From the NCBI GenBank assembly GCA_026224875.1, contig JAMFRU010000058.1:1-64000 (forward strand): 64,000 nt of DNA. Reading direction: 5' to 3'. The notes under the pieces were generated by a model. The model ran no database searches and was not told where the DNA came from. It worked only from the letters and a program-made list of their open reading frames with translations. The position numbers and the translations under genes are program-made. Source of the stretch: Acidocella sp. (GTDB lineage: Bacteria; Pseudomonadota; Alphaproteobacteria; Acetobacterales; Acetobacteraceae). This document shows positions 15,409 through 25,009 of this stretch, piece after piece (within the stretch, counting starts at the first letter, position 1; each line of letters begins with the position of its first letter).

Positions 15409-16665
15409 ATGACACAGCAACATGCGGATGTGGTGATCATCGGCGGCAGCCACGGCGGCAGCGAGGCTGCTTTCCGCCTGCGCCAGGGCGGTTTTGCCGG
15501 CAGTATTTCGCTCCTCTCCTCCGAACCCTATCTGCCTTACCATCGCCCGCCGCTCTCCAAAGCCTTTCTGGCTGGCGAGGTCACGGTGGAATCGCTGCTG
15601 CTGCGTGGTCAGTTATCCTATGACAAGGCCAACATCACCTGGCGCCCCTCGACCACGGTTACGTCCATCGACCGCGTTGATCATTTGCTGGCCCTGGCCG
15701 ACGGCAACCACCTGACCTACGGCAAGCTGATTCTCGCCACAGGCGGCCGCCCGCGTGTGTTGCCGCTGCCGGGAGCCGAGCTGGGCGGGCTGCATGTCAT
15801 GCGCTCGATCGCCGATGTCGATAGGCTCCGCTCCGATTTTGTGGCGGGCAAACGTCTGGTCATCGTCGGCGCCGGGTATATTGGGCTGGAGGTCGCGGCC
15901 GTGGCGATTAAAACCGGGCTGGATGTCGAGATCGTTGAATTTGCCCCCCGCGCACTGGCGCGCGTTGCTGGCCCCGAGCTGTCAGCGTTCTACGAAGGCG
16001 TGCATGGCAAGGCCGGTGTCAAATTCCGCTTCAACACCGGGGTTGAGGGTTTTGTCCCCGCCTCGCATGACGGCACCCGCGTGGGTGCTGTGCGCTGCTC
16101 TGGCGGCGTGGAACTCCCAGCTGATCTTGTCCTGGTTGCCGCCGGGCTGGTGCCCAATATTGAGCTGGCGCAGGCTGCCGGCCTGGCCATGGGCAACGGC
16201 ATCGTCGTGGATGAATTCTGCAAGACCTCAGACCCCGATATTCTGGCCATTGGCGATTGCGTCGAATTTCCGCTGCCGCATGTCGGCGGGCGCCGCCTGC
16301 GGCTGGAATCCGTGCCCAACGCGCTGGAACACGCCCGCGTCGCAGCGTCGGTTATTAACGGCGCGCCGACACCGTATAATGCCGTACCGTGGTTCTGGTC
16401 GGACCAGTATAACTACAAGCTGCAATCCGTCGGCCTTAGCCAAGGCTATGAGGATGCCGTGCAGCGCCCCGGCCGCACGCCGGAATCCTTCATCGTGTTC
16501 TACATGAAAGAGGGCAGGGTGCTTGCTGCCGATTGCGTGAATGCGGTTGCCGAATTCAACACCGCCAAAAAACTGGTGGCCGAGAAACTGGTGGTGGACG
16601 CGGCGGCGCTGGCCGACCCGGCCGTGGATTTGAAGACGCTGGTGCCGCCGAAGGCCGCCGCTTAA
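15409..16665 (+). CDS. NAD(P)/FAD-dependent ferredoxin (rubredoxin/putidaredoxin-type) reductase
   Basis: A 418-residue flavoprotein of the class that reduces [2Fe-2S] ferredoxins for cytochrome P450s or dioxygenases (CamA/ThcD type). FAD Rossmann motif IIGGSHGGSEAAFRLR at residues 11-26, the YLPYHRPPLSK signature (about 42), ATGGRPR (about 110), NAD motif VIVGAGYIGLEVAAV (about 150), and the second FAD motif ILAIGDCVEF (about 280). The C-terminal reductase domain has PWFWSDQYNYKLQ. Length and motifs are normal. No ferredoxin or P450 gene is near, so its partner must be elsewhere. Confidence 0.9.
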   Translation: MTQQHADVVIIGGSHGGSEAAFRLRQGGFAGSISLLSSEPYLPYHRPPLSKAFLAGEVTVESLLLRGQLSYDKANITWRPSTTVTSIDRVDHLLALADGNHLTYGKLILATGGRPRVLPLPGAELGGLHVMRSIADVDRLRSDFVAGKRLVIVGAGYIGLEVAAVAIKTGLDVEIVEFAPRALARVAGPELSAFYEGVHGKAGVKFRFNTGVEGFVPASHDGTRVGAVRCSGGVELPADLVLVAAGLVPNIELAQAAGLAMGNGIVVDEFCKTSDPDILAIGDCVEFPLPHVGGRRLRLESVPNALEHARVAASVINGAPTPYNAVPWFWSDQYNYKLQSVGLSQGYEDAVQRPGRTPESFIVFYMKEGRVLAADCVNAVAEFNTAKKLVAEKLVVDAAALADPAVDLKTLVPPKAAA

Positions 16666-16753
16666 CCTCGAACCAGCGCACAGCTTTGGAAAACAACGTT
16701 CCTTTGTTCGATCAAATGAACCTGTTCCTCCGTTCCGGCCTAACATTCCCAAA

Positions 16754-16842
16754 GCCACCGGGCGTGGATGGGGTCAAGGATTGGCGTAGCCAACCGCTTT
16801 AGCGGCGCGCCAGCGTCCTTGATGCCATCCGCGCCCGGTGGC
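16754..16842. repeat. Imperfect ~37-bp inverted repeat between convergent genes
   Basis: GCCACCGGGCG...TCAAGGA (16754-16780) is nearly complementary to TCCTTGATGCCATCCGCGCCCGGTGGC (16816-16842), with a short CCGC-TTTA-GCGG hairpin in the centre. It is centred in the gap between the convergent ferredoxin reductase and ccmB genes, so it may act as a bidirectional terminator or be a mobile miniature element. Confidence 0.65.
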
Positions 16843-16865
16843 ACTCTGGGTAGAGTCGAGGTGAG

Positions 16866-17510
16866 TTACTCAGCCGCCGCCCGTAACGCCAACCCGGCCC
16901 CTAACGGCGCCAGCGGCAAAGCCGCCGCAAAAATTGCCCCCAGCATATAAAACGCCGCCGCCGGATGCGCGCTGCCTGCCACCGAGCTGCCGAAAATCAG
17001 CGCCGGGATCATCAGCGGCAGGGTAATCACCGGCATCAGTACCGAGGCCCGCCGCGCGCCCAAGGTTACCGCCGCCGCCAGTGTGCCGAGCAACGAGAAA
17101 ATCATGCTTCCCGGCAGCAGGCTGGCCAGCAGCAGCCCCATCTCGCCCCCCGGCAGTTGCAGCATCACGGCCAGCACCGGGGCGATTACCAGCAGCGGCA
17201 ACCCTGTGGTCAGCCAATGCACCGCCGCCTTTGCCAGCGCCACCTCATAGGCCGGCAGGCCCGAGAGCAGCGTTAAATCCAGCGTGCCATCCTCGAAATC
17301 CGGGCCAAACACCCGGTCCAGCGGTAAGAGTGCCGCAAGCAGCGCACACACCCACACCACCCCGGCGGCAATATGCGCCAGCACCGCGGGCGAGGGGCCC
17401 ACGGCAAACGCGAACAGGCTGCCCGCGATGAGAAAGAATACCAACGCCGCGGCGCTATCCGCCCCTTGGCGAACCAGCAGCTTTAAATCGCGCGCTATCA
17501 AGCTCTTCAC
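16866..17510 (-). CDS. ccmB: Heme exporter permease CcmB
   Basis: This 214-residue six-helix membrane protein is the permease partner of CcmA in the cytochrome c maturation (System I) transporter. The N-terminal RDLKLLVRQGAD, the FEDGTLDLTLLSGLP loop (about 70) and the LPLMIPALIFGSS helix are characteristic. The 3' end of ccmA overlaps its start by 4 bp. ccmC-ccmI are not next to it in this window. Confidence 0.93.
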   Translation of the reverse strand: MKSLIARDLKLLVRQGADSAAALVFFLIAGSLFAFAVGPSPAVLAHIAAGVVWVCALLAALLPLDRVFGPDFEDGTLDLTLLSGLPAYEVALAKAAVHWLTTGLPLLVIAPVLAVMLQLPGGEMGLLLASLLPGSMIFSLLGTLAAAVTLGARRASVLMPVITLPLMIPALIFGSSVAGSAHPAAAFYMLGAIFAAALPLAPLGAGLALRAAAE

Positions 17511-18103
17511 AGAATAAGCTCCCGCACATCCGCAGCCTCAAGCGGCGTATGCGTGCTCGCCACGATCATCCCCCCGGCCGCCCGATGCGCCGCGCAGAGC
17601 CCGGAGAACCGCGCCACGGAAGCCGCATCCAGCCCCGTTGTCGGCTCATCCAGAAGCCATAGCACCCGGCCTGAAGCCACCACCCGCGCAAGCGCCAGCC
17701 GCTGTTTCTGGCCAGCGGAGAGCATCCGCGCAGGCAAATCCGCGAACCGCTCCAGCCCGACAGCCGCCAAAGCCGCCATCGGCGCATGTTCAGCCGCCGT
17801 AAGCGCTGGTTTCACGGCGTTGAGATGCCCCAGCCACGCCACCCGCGCCGCATGAGCGCAAAAATCCGTCACCGGCATGCCGTCCCAATACAGCCCGCCC
17901 GCTGCCAGCGGTGTCAGCCCGGCCAGTGCGCGCAGCAAGGTCGATTTGCCCGCGCCATTCGCCCCGCGCAGCACAACCATGCCGCCAGCCGCAACCTTCA
18001 GCGAAATTCCGTTAAGAACCAGCCGCTCACCACGGAATATCGAGAGTTTTTCGGCTGTGAGCAGGTGCAAAAATCCTCTTGGACGTAATAGACTAGCCAC
18101 CAC
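17507..18103 (-). CDS. ccmA: Heme exporter ATPase CcmA
   Basis: ABC ATPase (198 residues) of the CcmABCD complex. It hydrolyses ATP to release holo-CcmE in cytochrome c maturation. Walker A GANGAGKST (about 47-55), signature LSAGQKQRLALAR (about 128-140), Walker B WLLDEPTTGLD (about 148), and the switch His in STHTPLE. Two non-ATG starts exist: GTG at 18103 without an SD, or TTG at 18070 just after AGAGG, which would give 187 residues. The gene is divergent from acnA with about 70 bp between them. Confidence 0.92.
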   Translation of the reverse strand: MVASLLRPRGFLHLLTAEKLSIFRGERLVLNGISLKVAAGGMVVLRGANGAGKSTLLRALAGLTPLAAGGLYWDGMPVTDFCAHAARVAWLGHLNAVKPALTAAEHAPMAALAAVGLERFADLPARMLSAGQKQRLALARVVASGRVLWLLDEPTTGLDAASVARFSGLCAAHRAAGGMIVASTHTPLEAADVRELIL

Positions 18104-18123
18104 GCCTATGGTTTAAGCCCCCA

Positions 18124-18148
18124 CAAATCGCAAGTAGCAAATCGCAAG
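18124..18148. repeat. Direct repeat CAAATCGCAAG x2 in the ccmA/acnA gap
   Basis: CAAATCGCAAG appears at 18124-18134 and 18138-18148, period 14, in the 72-bp gap between divergent ccmA and acnA. It may be a regulator site, or simply a small duplication. Confidence 0.4.
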
Positions 18149-18175
18149 CGGCAACATGCAGAAAGGTTTTGCCCT

Positions 18176-20866
18176 ATGACAGCCATCGGTCACGATAGCC
18201 TGAAAACCGAAAAAACTCTGACCGTCGATGGGAAGGACTATAAATACTTCTCCATCGCCGAAGCTGCCGCCAAACTGGGCGACATCTCCAAATTGCCGAA
18301 AACCCTGAAAATTCTGCTCGAAAATGTCCTGCGTTTCGAGAACGGCGGCAGCTACACCGTCAATGATGCCAAATCCATCATCGCCTGGCTGGAAAAAGCC
18401 TCCTCCACCCTGGAAGTCCCCTTCAAACCGGCCCGCATTCTGATGCAGGATTTCACCGGCGTGCCCGGCGTGGTCGATCTGGCCGCGATGCGTGACGGCG
18501 TGATCAAGCTTGGCGGCGCGCCGGACAAGGTGAACCCGCTCATCCCCGTCGATTTGGTCATCGACCATTCCGTGATGGTCGATTATTCCGGCACGGGTGA
18601 CGCGCTGGACAAGAACATCAAGATGGAATTCGAGCGCAATGGCGAGCGTTACCGCTTCCTGCGCTGGGGCCAGGAAGCGTTCAACAATTTTCGCGTTGTG
18701 CCGCCCAACACCGGCATCTGCCATCAGGTGAACCTCGAATATCTCGCCCAGGTCGCCTGGACCTCCGAGAACGGCGGCTCCACCTATGTGTACCCGGACA
18801 CGCTGTACGGCACCGATTCCCACACCACCATGGTTAACGGCATGGGCGTTCTGGGCTGGGGCGTGGGCGGCATCGAGGCTGAGGCCGCCATGCTTGGCCA
18901 GCCCATCGCCATGCTTATCCCGGACGTGATCGGCTTCCGCCTCTACGGCAAGCTGTCCGAAGGTGTGACCGCCACCGACCTCGTGCTCACCGTTACCGAG
19001 ACGCTGCGCGCCAAGAAGGTTGTGGGCAAATTCGTTGAATTCTTCGGTGAAGGCCTGGACGAGCTGGCGCTTGCCGACCGCGCCACCATCGCCAACATGG
19101 CCCCGGAATATGGTGCTACCTGCGGCTTTTTCCCGGTGGACGATGCCACGCTCGGCTACCTGCACCTTTCTGGCCGCGACGAGCACCGCATCCGCCTGGT
19201 CGAGGCCTATGCGAAGGCTCAAGGGTTGTGGCGCACCACCGGCGAAGACCCGGTGTTCACCGATACCGTGGAACTCGACCTCTCGACCGTTCAGCCCTCG
19301 CTTGCCGGCCCGAAGCGCCCGCAGGACCGCGTGCTGCTGAAGAACGCCGGCACCTCCTTCAACACCGAGCTGACCAAGAGCCTGGGCGTTGCTGCTGATG
19401 CCGTTGGCACGAAAGCCCCGGTTGCCGACACGGATTACGCCATCACCCATGGTGACATCGTGATCGCCGCCATTACCTCCTGCACCAACACGTCCAACCC
19501 GTATGTCATGGTCGCAGCCGGCCTCGTCGCCCGTAAGGCGCACGCGCTCGGCCTCACGCCGAAGCCCTGGGTTAAAACCTCGCTCGCCCCCGGCAGCCAG
19601 GTGGTTACGGAATATCTCGACAAATCGAACCTTTCCGTTGATCTCGACGCGCTGGGTTTCCAGACCGTTGGCTACGGTTGCACCACCTGTATCGGCAACT
19701 CAGGTCCGCTGGCGGATGCCATTGTCGATGCCATCGAAGGTAACAAGCTGGTTGCTGCCTCCGTGCTCTCGGGCAACCGTAATTTTGAGGGCCGCGTGCA
19801 TGCGAACGTGCGCGCCAACTATCTTGCCTCGCCCCCGCTGGTCGTCGCCTATTCCATCTTCGGCAACATCCGTGAGGACATCACCACTGCCCAGCTCGGC
19901 ACCTCCAAGGACGGCAAACCAGTGTTCCTCAAGGACATCTGGCCCACCACCAAGGAAGTGCAGGATACGGTGCATGCCGTGGTTACCCGTGCGATGTTCC
20001 TGGAGCGCTATTCGGACGTGTTCAAAGGTCCGAAGCAGTGGCAGGAGATTGCAGTCGCGGGCGGCACCGACACTTACGCCTGGCCCTCCGGTTCCACTTA
20101 TGTGAAGAACCCGCCGTATTTCGCGAATATCACGCCGGAGCCGAAGGACATTACCGACATCAACGGCGCGCGTGTTCTGGCACTGCTCGGTGACTCCATC
20201 ACCACCGACCATATCTCCCCCGCCGGCAACATCAAGAAGTCGTCGCCGGCTGGTGTGTATCTGTCCGAGCATCAGGTCGCCCAGGCGGATTTCAACTCCT
20301 ACGGTGCGCGCCGCGGGAATGACGACATCATGGTGCGCGGCACCTTCGCCAACATCCGCATCAAGAACGAGATGCTGGGCGGGGCCGAGGGCGGCAACAC
20401 CAAATACTATCCCGGCGGCACCGAAATGCCGATTTACGACGCGGCCGAGAAGTATAAGGCTGCAGGTGTGCCGCTGGTCGTTATCGCCGGGCAGGAATAC
20501 GGTACCGGCTCCTCGCGCGACTGGGCGGCCAAGGGCACGATGCTTCTGGGCGTGAAGGCGGTTGTGGCCGAAAGCTTCGAGCGTATTCATCGCTCCAACC
20601 TCGTTGGCATGGGTGTGCTGCCCTTGCTGTTCAAGGACGGCATGACGCGCAAGAGCCTGGGGCTGAAGGGCGATGAGACCATCGACATCGTGGGGCTGGA
20701 CGCGCTCGCCCCGCGCATGGACATCAAGATGATCATCACCAGCGCCGATGGTTCGAAGAAGGAAGTCGAGCTTCTCTGCCGCGTCGATACGGCGGACGAG
20801 GTGAATTACTACAAGCACGGCGGTATTCTGCAGTACGTGCTGCGGGGTATGGCTAAGGCTGCTTAG
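18176..20866 (+). CDS. acnA: Aconitate hydratase A
   Basis: This 896-residue monomeric aconitase interconverts citrate and isocitrate in the TCA cycle. The [4Fe-4S] cluster cysteines are in TSCTNTSNP (about residue 435) and GCTTCIGNSG (about 501 and 504). Other family segments: GTDSHTTMVNG (about 217), GDSITTDHISPAG in the swivelling domain (about 670) and GQEYGTGSSRDWAAKG (about 770). The length is typical of AcnA (E. coli 891). A weak AAGG serves as ribosome site. It is followed by a strong terminator. Confidence 0.97.
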   Translation: MTAIGHDSLKTEKTLTVDGKDYKYFSIAEAAAKLGDISKLPKTLKILLENVLRFENGGSYTVNDAKSIIAWLEKASSTLEVPFKPARILMQDFTGVPGVVDLAAMRDGVIKLGGAPDKVNPLIPVDLVIDHSVMVDYSGTGDALDKNIKMEFERNGERYRFLRWGQEAFNNFRVVPPNTGICHQVNLEYLAQVAWTSENGGSTYVYPDTLYGTDSHTTMVNGMGVLGWGVGGIEAEAAMLGQPIAMLIPDVIGFRLYGKLSEGVTATDLVLTVTETLRAKKVVGKFVEFFGEGLDELALADRATIANMAPEYGATCGFFPVDDATLGYLHLSGRDEHRIRLVEAYAKAQGLWRTTGEDPVFTDTVELDLSTVQPSLAGPKRPQDRVLLKNAGTSFNTELTKSLGVAADAVGTKAPVADTDYAITHGDIVIAAITSCTNTSNPYVMVAAGLVARKAHALGLTPKPWVKTSLAPGSQVVTEYLDKSNLSVDLDALGFQTVGYGCTTCIGNSGPLADAIVDAIEGNKLVAASVLSGNRNFEGRVHANVRANYLASPPLVVAYSIFGNIREDITTAQLGTSKDGKPVFLKDIWPTTKEVQDTVHAVVTRAMFLERYSDVFKGPKQWQEIAVAGGTDTYAWPSGSTYVKNPPYFANITPEPKDITDINGARVLALLGDSITTDHISPAGNIKKSSPAGVYLSEHQVAQADFNSYGARRGNDDIMVRGTFANIRIKNEMLGGAEGGNTKYYPGGTEMPIYDAAEKYKAAGVPLVVIAGQEYGTGSSRDWAAKGTMLLGVKAVVAESFERIHRSNLVGMGVLPLLFKDGMTRKSLGLKGDETIDIVGLDALAPRMDIKMIITSADGSKKEVELLCRVDTADEVNYYKHGGILQYVLRGMAKAA

Positions 20867-20902
20867 TTTAGGGCCAGGCCTGCCCTGGCCTCCCATTACT
20901 TT

Positions 20903-20933
20903 AACGGCGCCCTTGTGGCGCCGTTTTTGTTTT
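20903..20933 (+). terminator. Rho-independent terminator of acnA
   Basis: AACGGCGCC (20903-20911), loop CTTGT, GGCGCCGTT (20917-20925), perfect 9-bp stem, followed by TTTTGTTTT. It ends acnA about 37 bases after the stop. Confidence 0.92.
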
Positions 20934-21129
20934 AGAAGTCATCCCCGATACTGTCCTTGGACGATGGAAGCCGATGCTCCGCTTCCATCCGCGCACCCTC
21001 GACGGCCGCTTCCTCAAGTGTTTTATATGTCCCAAAATTATCGGCGAACATGCCGTCCACCACCACCTCAAGTGTGTAAACATGGGTGAAGCCGCGGCGG
21101 CGCCGAACGGGTTTGAATGTTGTTGTCAT
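20932..21129 (-). CDS. Small protein of unknown function, Arg-rich N-terminus
   Basis: A 65-residue reading frame starting MTTTFKPVRRRRGF. The end is acidic (SIGDDF). Predicted as a small mixed alpha/beta soluble protein with no motif I recognise. A longer start to 21192 would add a poor-quality 21-residue extension, so the ATG at 21129 is chosen. The 3' end borders the acnA terminator. It is a plausible gene but not certain. Confidence 0.5.
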   Translation of the reverse strand: MTTTFKPVRRRRGFTHVYTLEVVVDGMFADNFGTYKTLEEAAVEGARMEAEHRLPSSKDSIGDDF

Positions 21130-21315
21130 GCACCGATGCTGACACAGGAATACCCGGCTGTGAACGCCTGTTGGATCAACACCTCCCACCAACTATTTGT
21201 TTCTGTTTCAGATTAAATGACTATTCGATGAACTCAGCGCCACCCCGCTTGCCAGCCACCACCCTGAAGCTGCATTTGCTCACCGGTTACACCCTTCAAA
21301 GCCGGGGAGCGCGCC

Positions 21316-21831
21316 ATGGGTATGTTCGACACGATTCTCGCTGCGGCCGGCAGCTCCACGGTCAACGCCGGTGCCATCGGTCAGCTGCCAAGCTGGGACA
21401 ACACCATCGACCTCGATACCAAAACCGGCGATGTCGAACGCGCCTTTCTCGATAATTCCGCACTCCCCGGCTTCATCGTCCGCTCAGGTGCTGAAATCTT
21501 CGGCGTCCTCTCCCGGCGTATGCTCTTCACGGCCATCAGCCAGCCCTACGGCCGCGAGGTGTTCGTTAAGCGCCCGTTGCGCGAGATGGCTGCCAAAATC
21601 GACACAGCCCCCCTGATGCTGCCCACCAACACCCCGCTCGCATCCGCGCTCAAATTCGCCATGACCCGCGACGACGAACTTCGCTTCGAACCCTTTTTGC
21701 TCCACGCCGCCACCGGCATCCGCCTGCTGGAAATACACGTGCTGATGGTGGCACAGGCCAATTTGCTGGAAGAGGCGCTGACCTCGCGCGACCGGCTGCT
21801 GGATAAGATCAAAGCAGCGGTAGGAAATTAG
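21316..21831 (+). CDS. Stand-alone CBS-like sensor domain protein
   Basis: A 171-residue protein. Its centre (about 50-115: LPGFIVRSGAEIFGVLSRRMLFTA...PYGREVF) looks like the CBS-type sensory domain that, in larger alphaproteobacterial proteins, precedes GGDEF or histidine-kinase domains. Those output domains are absent here. The C-terminal 50 residues form a long helix that could be a coiled coil (QANLLEEALTSRDRLLDKIK). It is therefore probably a dimerising regulator without its own enzyme. There is no close neighbour on the same strand. Confidence 0.6.
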   Translation: MGMFDTILAAAGSSTVNAGAIGQLPSWDNTIDLDTKTGDVERAFLDNSALPGFIVRSGAEIFGVLSRRMLFTAISQPYGREVFVKRPLREMAAKIDTAPLMLPTNTPLASALKFAMTRDDELRFEPFLLHAATGIRLLEIHVLMVAQANLLEEALTSRDRLLDKIKAAVGN

Positions 21832-21837
21832 TAAGCA

Positions 21838-21876
21838 GCCGCTTTTTTGTAAAAAAGCGGCGCAAAAAACTTTTGC
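21838..21876. repeat. Two adjacent A/T-rich hairpins
   Basis: GCCGCTTTTTT (21838-21848) with AAAAAAGCGGC (21851-21861) is a perfect 11-bp stem, followed by GCAAAA-AAC-TTTTGC (21862-21876). The pair lies directly after the stop of the CBS-like gene and probably terminates it. Confidence 0.6.
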
Positions 21877-21907
21877 TCCGGGGGGGGGAACCCCTGGCCC
21901 ACCCTAC

Positions 21908-21934
21908 ACCGTCATGCTCGCGAACGCGGGCATC
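21908..21934. repeat. 27-bp dispersed repeat copy
   Basis: ACCGTCATGCTCGCGAACGC...GGCATC at 21908-21934 is the near reverse complement of 25110-25136 (24 of 27 positions by eye). Both lie in intergenic DNA. Confidence 0.55.
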
Positions 21935-21971
21935 TATGTACGTGAGACCACATAATAATGCTGCTGGAATT

Positions 21972-22046
21972 TGGTGGGCGCGACAGGGATTGAACCTGTG
22001 ACCCTTCGCGTGTGAAGCGAATGCTCTACCGCTGAGCTACGCGCCC
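21972..22046 (-). tRNA. tRNA-Val (anticodon CAC)
   Basis: On the minus strand the acceptor GGGCGCG (from 22046) pairs with CGCGCCC, followed by a discriminator base and an encoded CCA (21974-21972). The anticodon loop TTCACAC gives CAC, reading GTG. The T-arm GGTTCAATCCC and D-arm AGCTCAGCGGTAGAG are intact. Confidence 0.95.
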
Positions 22047-22150
22047 GGTGGCCGGGGGAATAGAGAACGCCCCGGTATGTGTCAATGCTTGGGTGGCGGC
22101 TTCCGGTGCCCCGCCTTCCAGAGTGCGGAGCGGAATGCTAAAGCGCTCGC

Positions 22151-22897
22151 ATGGCTGGACATTCACACGCTAAAAACATTATGCACCGCAAAGGTGCGCA
22201 GGACGCCAAGCGCGCGCGCATTTATGCCAAGCTCATCCGTGAGATTACCGTTTCGGCGAAGGAGGGTCTGCCGGACCCTGCGTTCAACCCGCGGCTGCGG
22301 GCGGCTGTGGCGGCGGCGCTGAAGCAGAACATGACGCGGGACACTGTCGAACGTGCGATTAAAAAGGCCACGGGCGCAGGGGCGCAGGAGAATTACGAGG
22401 CTGTGCGTTACGAGGGCTATGGCCCGGCGGGCGTGGCGGTTATCGTGGAGGCGCTCACGGACAACCGCAACCGCACCGCCTCTGTTATCCGCACCGCCTT
22501 CAATAAATCCGGCGGGGCCATGGGCGAGACAAACACCGTGTCCTTCATGTTCACCCGCATCGGTGCGGTGCGCTACCCGGCGTCCGTGGATGCTGACACC
22601 ATACTTGAAGCCGCTATCGAGTCCGGGGCCGATGATGTGGTGAGCAACGAGGAGGGCCATGAGGTGCTGGTGAGCATCGAGGGCTTTTTTGCGGTGCGGG
22701 ACGCGCTGGCGCAGAAATTTGGCGATCCGGCTGAGGCGGGCATCGAATGGCGCCCCAACATGACTGTGGCGCTGGATGAGGAAAAGGCCGCTTCGGTGTT
22801 GAAATTGCTGGATGTTCTGGAAGATGATGACGACGTTCAGAACGTGTATGCCAATTTCGAGCTCTCCGACGAGGTTCTGGCGAAACTCTCCGCTTGA
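22151..22897 (+). CDS. yebC: YebC/PmpR-family regulatory protein (TACO1-like)
   Basis: A 248-residue member of the YebC family. It starts with the diagnostic [21 protein letters not shown]. Family members bind the ribosome or DNA and relieve stalling on polyproline-containing mRNA, and some are transcription regulators. Length is normal (246 in E. coli). It is the first gene of yebC-ruvCAB, overlapping ruvC by 4 bp. Confidence 0.93.
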   Translation: MAGHSHAKNIMHRKGAQDAKRARIYAKLIREITVSAKEGLPDPAFNPRLRAAVAAALKQNMTRDTVERAIKKATGAGAQENYEAVRYEGYGPAGVAVIVEALTDNRNRTASVIRTAFNKSGGAMGETNTVSFMFTRIGAVRYPASVDADTILEAAIESGADDVVSNEEGHEVLVSIEGFFAVRDALAQKFGDPAEAGIEWRPNMTVALDEEKAASVLKLLDVLEDDDDVQNVYANFELSDEVLAKLSA

Positions 22898-23391
22898 TAC
22901 GCTTGCTCGGCATCGATCCTGGCTTGCGGTTCACCGGCTGGGGCGTGATCGAGTCCGAGGGCAACCGTTTGATCCATGTGGCTGACGGGGTGATCGCCAC
23001 GGATGGTGACGAATCGGTTCCGCTGCGCCTTAAATCACTCGACGACCAATTGGCCGAGATTTTGCGCCGTTATGCACCGGCGGAGGCTGCCGTCGAGGAG
23101 ACCTATGTGAACCGTAACGCCACCGCGACGCTGAAACTTGGCTATGCACGTGGGGTGGCGTTGTTGGCACCGGCGCGGCTTGGCATTCCGGTGTTCGAAT
23201 ATGGTGCGAAAACCGTGAAGCTGGCGGTGGTCGGTACCGGCGGGGCGGATAAGACGCAGGTTGGGCTGATGGTGCGCCGGTTGCTGCCGGCTGCCGCGCA
23301 GAAGCGTGCCGATGCGGCGGATGCTTTGGCTGTTGCGATCTGCCATGCTCACCATCGGGCCACCAATAACGCCTGGAAGAAGCCGGCATGA
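22894..23391 (+). CDS. ruvC: Holliday junction resolvase RuvC
   Basis: RuvC (165 residues) cuts Holliday junctions symmetrically at the exit of the RuvAB motor. Acidic catalytic residues lie in [12 protein letters not shown] (Asp8), AAVEETYVN (Glu about 67) and [14 protein letters not shown] (about 140). The TTG at 22894 overlaps the yebC stop (TTGA) and fits the family N-terminus. The stop overlaps ruvA (ATGA). Confidence 0.95.
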   Translation: MIRLLGIDPGLRFTGWGVIESEGNRLIHVADGVIATDGDESVPLRLKSLDDQLAEILRRYAPAEAAVEETYVNRNATATLKLGYARGVALLAPARLGIPVFEYGAKTVKLAVVGTGGADKTQVGLMVRRLLPAAAQKRADAADALAVAICHAHHRATNNAWKKPA

Positions 23392-23981
23392 TTGCGCGGC
23401 TGCGCGGAACCATTGATTCCATTGGCGACTCTAGCTGCATCGTCGATGTGGGCGGCGTCGGTTACCTGGTGTTTTGCTCCACCCGTACCTTGGGGGCGTT
23501 GCCCGAGGGCGTGGTGATGTTGCTGACCGAGATGCAGGTACGCGAGGATGCGATCACTTTGTATGGTTTTGCGACCAGTTCCGAGCGGGAGTGGTTCCGG
23601 CTGTTGACGACTGTGCAGGGGGTGGGGGCCAAGGTGGCGCTGGCGATTCTGTCGGCTTTGTCGCCGGATCAGCTCATCGCCGCTATTTCGTCCCAGGACA
23701 AAGCCGCACTTACCCGTGCCCCGGGCGTGGGGCCCAAGCTGGCCATACGTTTGGTGACGGAACTGCGCGAAAAAGCCGGGGTGATGCCGGGTGGCGGGAT
23801 GGCCGCTTTGCCGATGGCCATTCCCAAAGGCCATGCGGCGGACGCGCTCTCGGCGCTGCTCAACCTCGGCTACCGCCGTGCGGAGGCAGAAGCCGCCTTG
23901 GCAGGGGTCATCGAGCAGTGTGGCGAGACCGCGGCACTTGATGTGCTGATCCGTGGCGGGCTGAAGGCGCTGGCCAAATGA
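23388..23981 (+). CDS. ruvA: Holliday junction branch migration protein RuvA
   Basis: RuvA (197 residues) binds the four-way junction and recruits RuvB. N-terminal OB fold ([23 protein letters not shown]), two helix-hairpin-helix motifs ([16 protein letters not shown] and [15 protein letters not shown]), and a C-terminal domain III that contacts RuvB. It overlaps ruvC and ruvB by 4 bp each. Confidence 0.96.
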   Translation: MIARLRGTIDSIGDSSCIVDVGGVGYLVFCSTRTLGALPEGVVMLLTEMQVREDAITLYGFATSSEREWFRLLTTVQGVGAKVALAILSALSPDQLIAAISSQDKAALTRAPGVGPKLAIRLVTELREKAGVMPGGGMAALPMAIPKGHAADALSALLNLGYRRAEAEAALAGVIEQCGETAALDVLIRGGLKALAK

Positions 23982-25009
23982 GCGATACCGACCGTATTAC
24001 CTCCGGTGAGATACTTCCCGATGATGTGGTTGAGGCGTCGCTTCGTCCGCAGTCTCTGGATGATTTTACCGGCCAAAAAGCGAACCGGGAAAATCTTAAA
24101 ATATTTATCCAAGCTGCGAAATCTCGTGGTGAAGCCCTTGATCATGTTCTTCTTCATGGTCCGCCGGGGTTGGGGAAGACCACGCTGGCGCAGATTGTGG
24201 CGCGGGAGATGGGGGTGGGGTTTCGGGCGACTTCCGGGCCGGTTATTCAGAAATCCGGGGATCTTGCCGCGATCCTGACCAATCTGCAGCCGCATGATGT
24301 GCTGTTTATTGATGAAATCCACCGGTTACAGCCGGCGATCGAGGAAATTCTTTATCCGGCGATGGAGGATTTTCAGCTCGACCTGATTATTGGTGAGGGG
24401 CCGGGGGCGCGGACGGTGCGGATTGATTTGCCGCCGTTCACGCTGGTGGGGGCGACGACCCGGGCCGGGCTGCTGGCCATACCTTTGCGGGACAGGTTCG
24501 GGATTCCGCTGCGGCTGGTGTTTTATACGCCTGATGAGTTGACCGGGATTGTGATCCGCCTGGCCGGGAAACTGGATATGGATCTCTCCTATGAGGGGGC
24601 GCAGGAGATTGCCAAGCGCTCGCGCGGTACGCCGCGTGTGGCCGGCCGGCTGACGCGCCGGGTGCGGGATTTCGCGACTGGGGTGACGGGTGCCATTACC
24701 CGCGAGCTGACCGATGGTGCGCTGACGCGGCTGGATGTGGACCATAAGGGATTGGATGCCATGGATATCCGCTATCTGCGGCGCCTGGCCGAGCACCATG
24801 GCGGCGGGCCGGTGGGGGTGGAAACGCTGGCCGCGGCTTTGGCTGAGGCACGGGATACGCTGGAGGATGTGGTGGAGCCGTTTCTGATCCAGGAAGGGCT
24901 GCTGCTGCGGACTTCGCGGGGGCGGATGTTGGGCGAGCCGGGGTGGCGGCATCTGGGGTTGGAGGCGCCTAAGGCGCGGCCGGATCAGATGGATTTGCTG
25001 GGGGAGTAG
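23978..25009 (+). CDS. ruvB: Holliday junction ATPase RuvB
   Basis: RuvB (343 residues) is the AAA+ motor driving branch migration with RuvA. Walker [14 protein letters not shown] (about 60-72), Walker B LFIDEIHR (about 108-115), sensor 1 ATTRAGLL and arginine finger region [10 protein letters not shown], and the C-terminal winged helix ([12 protein letters not shown]). The length is standard. It closes the yebC-ruvCAB cluster. Confidence 0.97.
   Translation: MSDTDRITSGEILPDDVVEASLRPQSLDDFTGQKANRENLKIFIQAAKSRGEALDHVLLHGPPGLGKTTLAQIVAREMGVGFRATSGPVIQKSGDLAAILTNLQPHDVLFIDEIHRLQPAIEEILYPAMEDFQLDLIIGEGPGARTVRIDLPPFTLVGATTRAGLLAIPLRDRFGIPLRLVFYTPDELTGIVIRLAGKLDMDLSYEGAQEIAKRSRGTPRVAGRLTRRVRDFATGVTGAITRELTDGALTRLDVDHKGLDAMDIRYLRRLAEHHGGGPVGVETLAAALAEARDTLEDVVEPFLIQEGLLLRTSRGRMLGEPGWRHLGLEAPKARPDQMDLLGE

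Noticed and set aside
18113..19543. 476-residue minus-strand open frame inside acnA
   Set aside because: It is the antisense shadow of a clear aconitase; its composition (His/Gly rich) has no domain.
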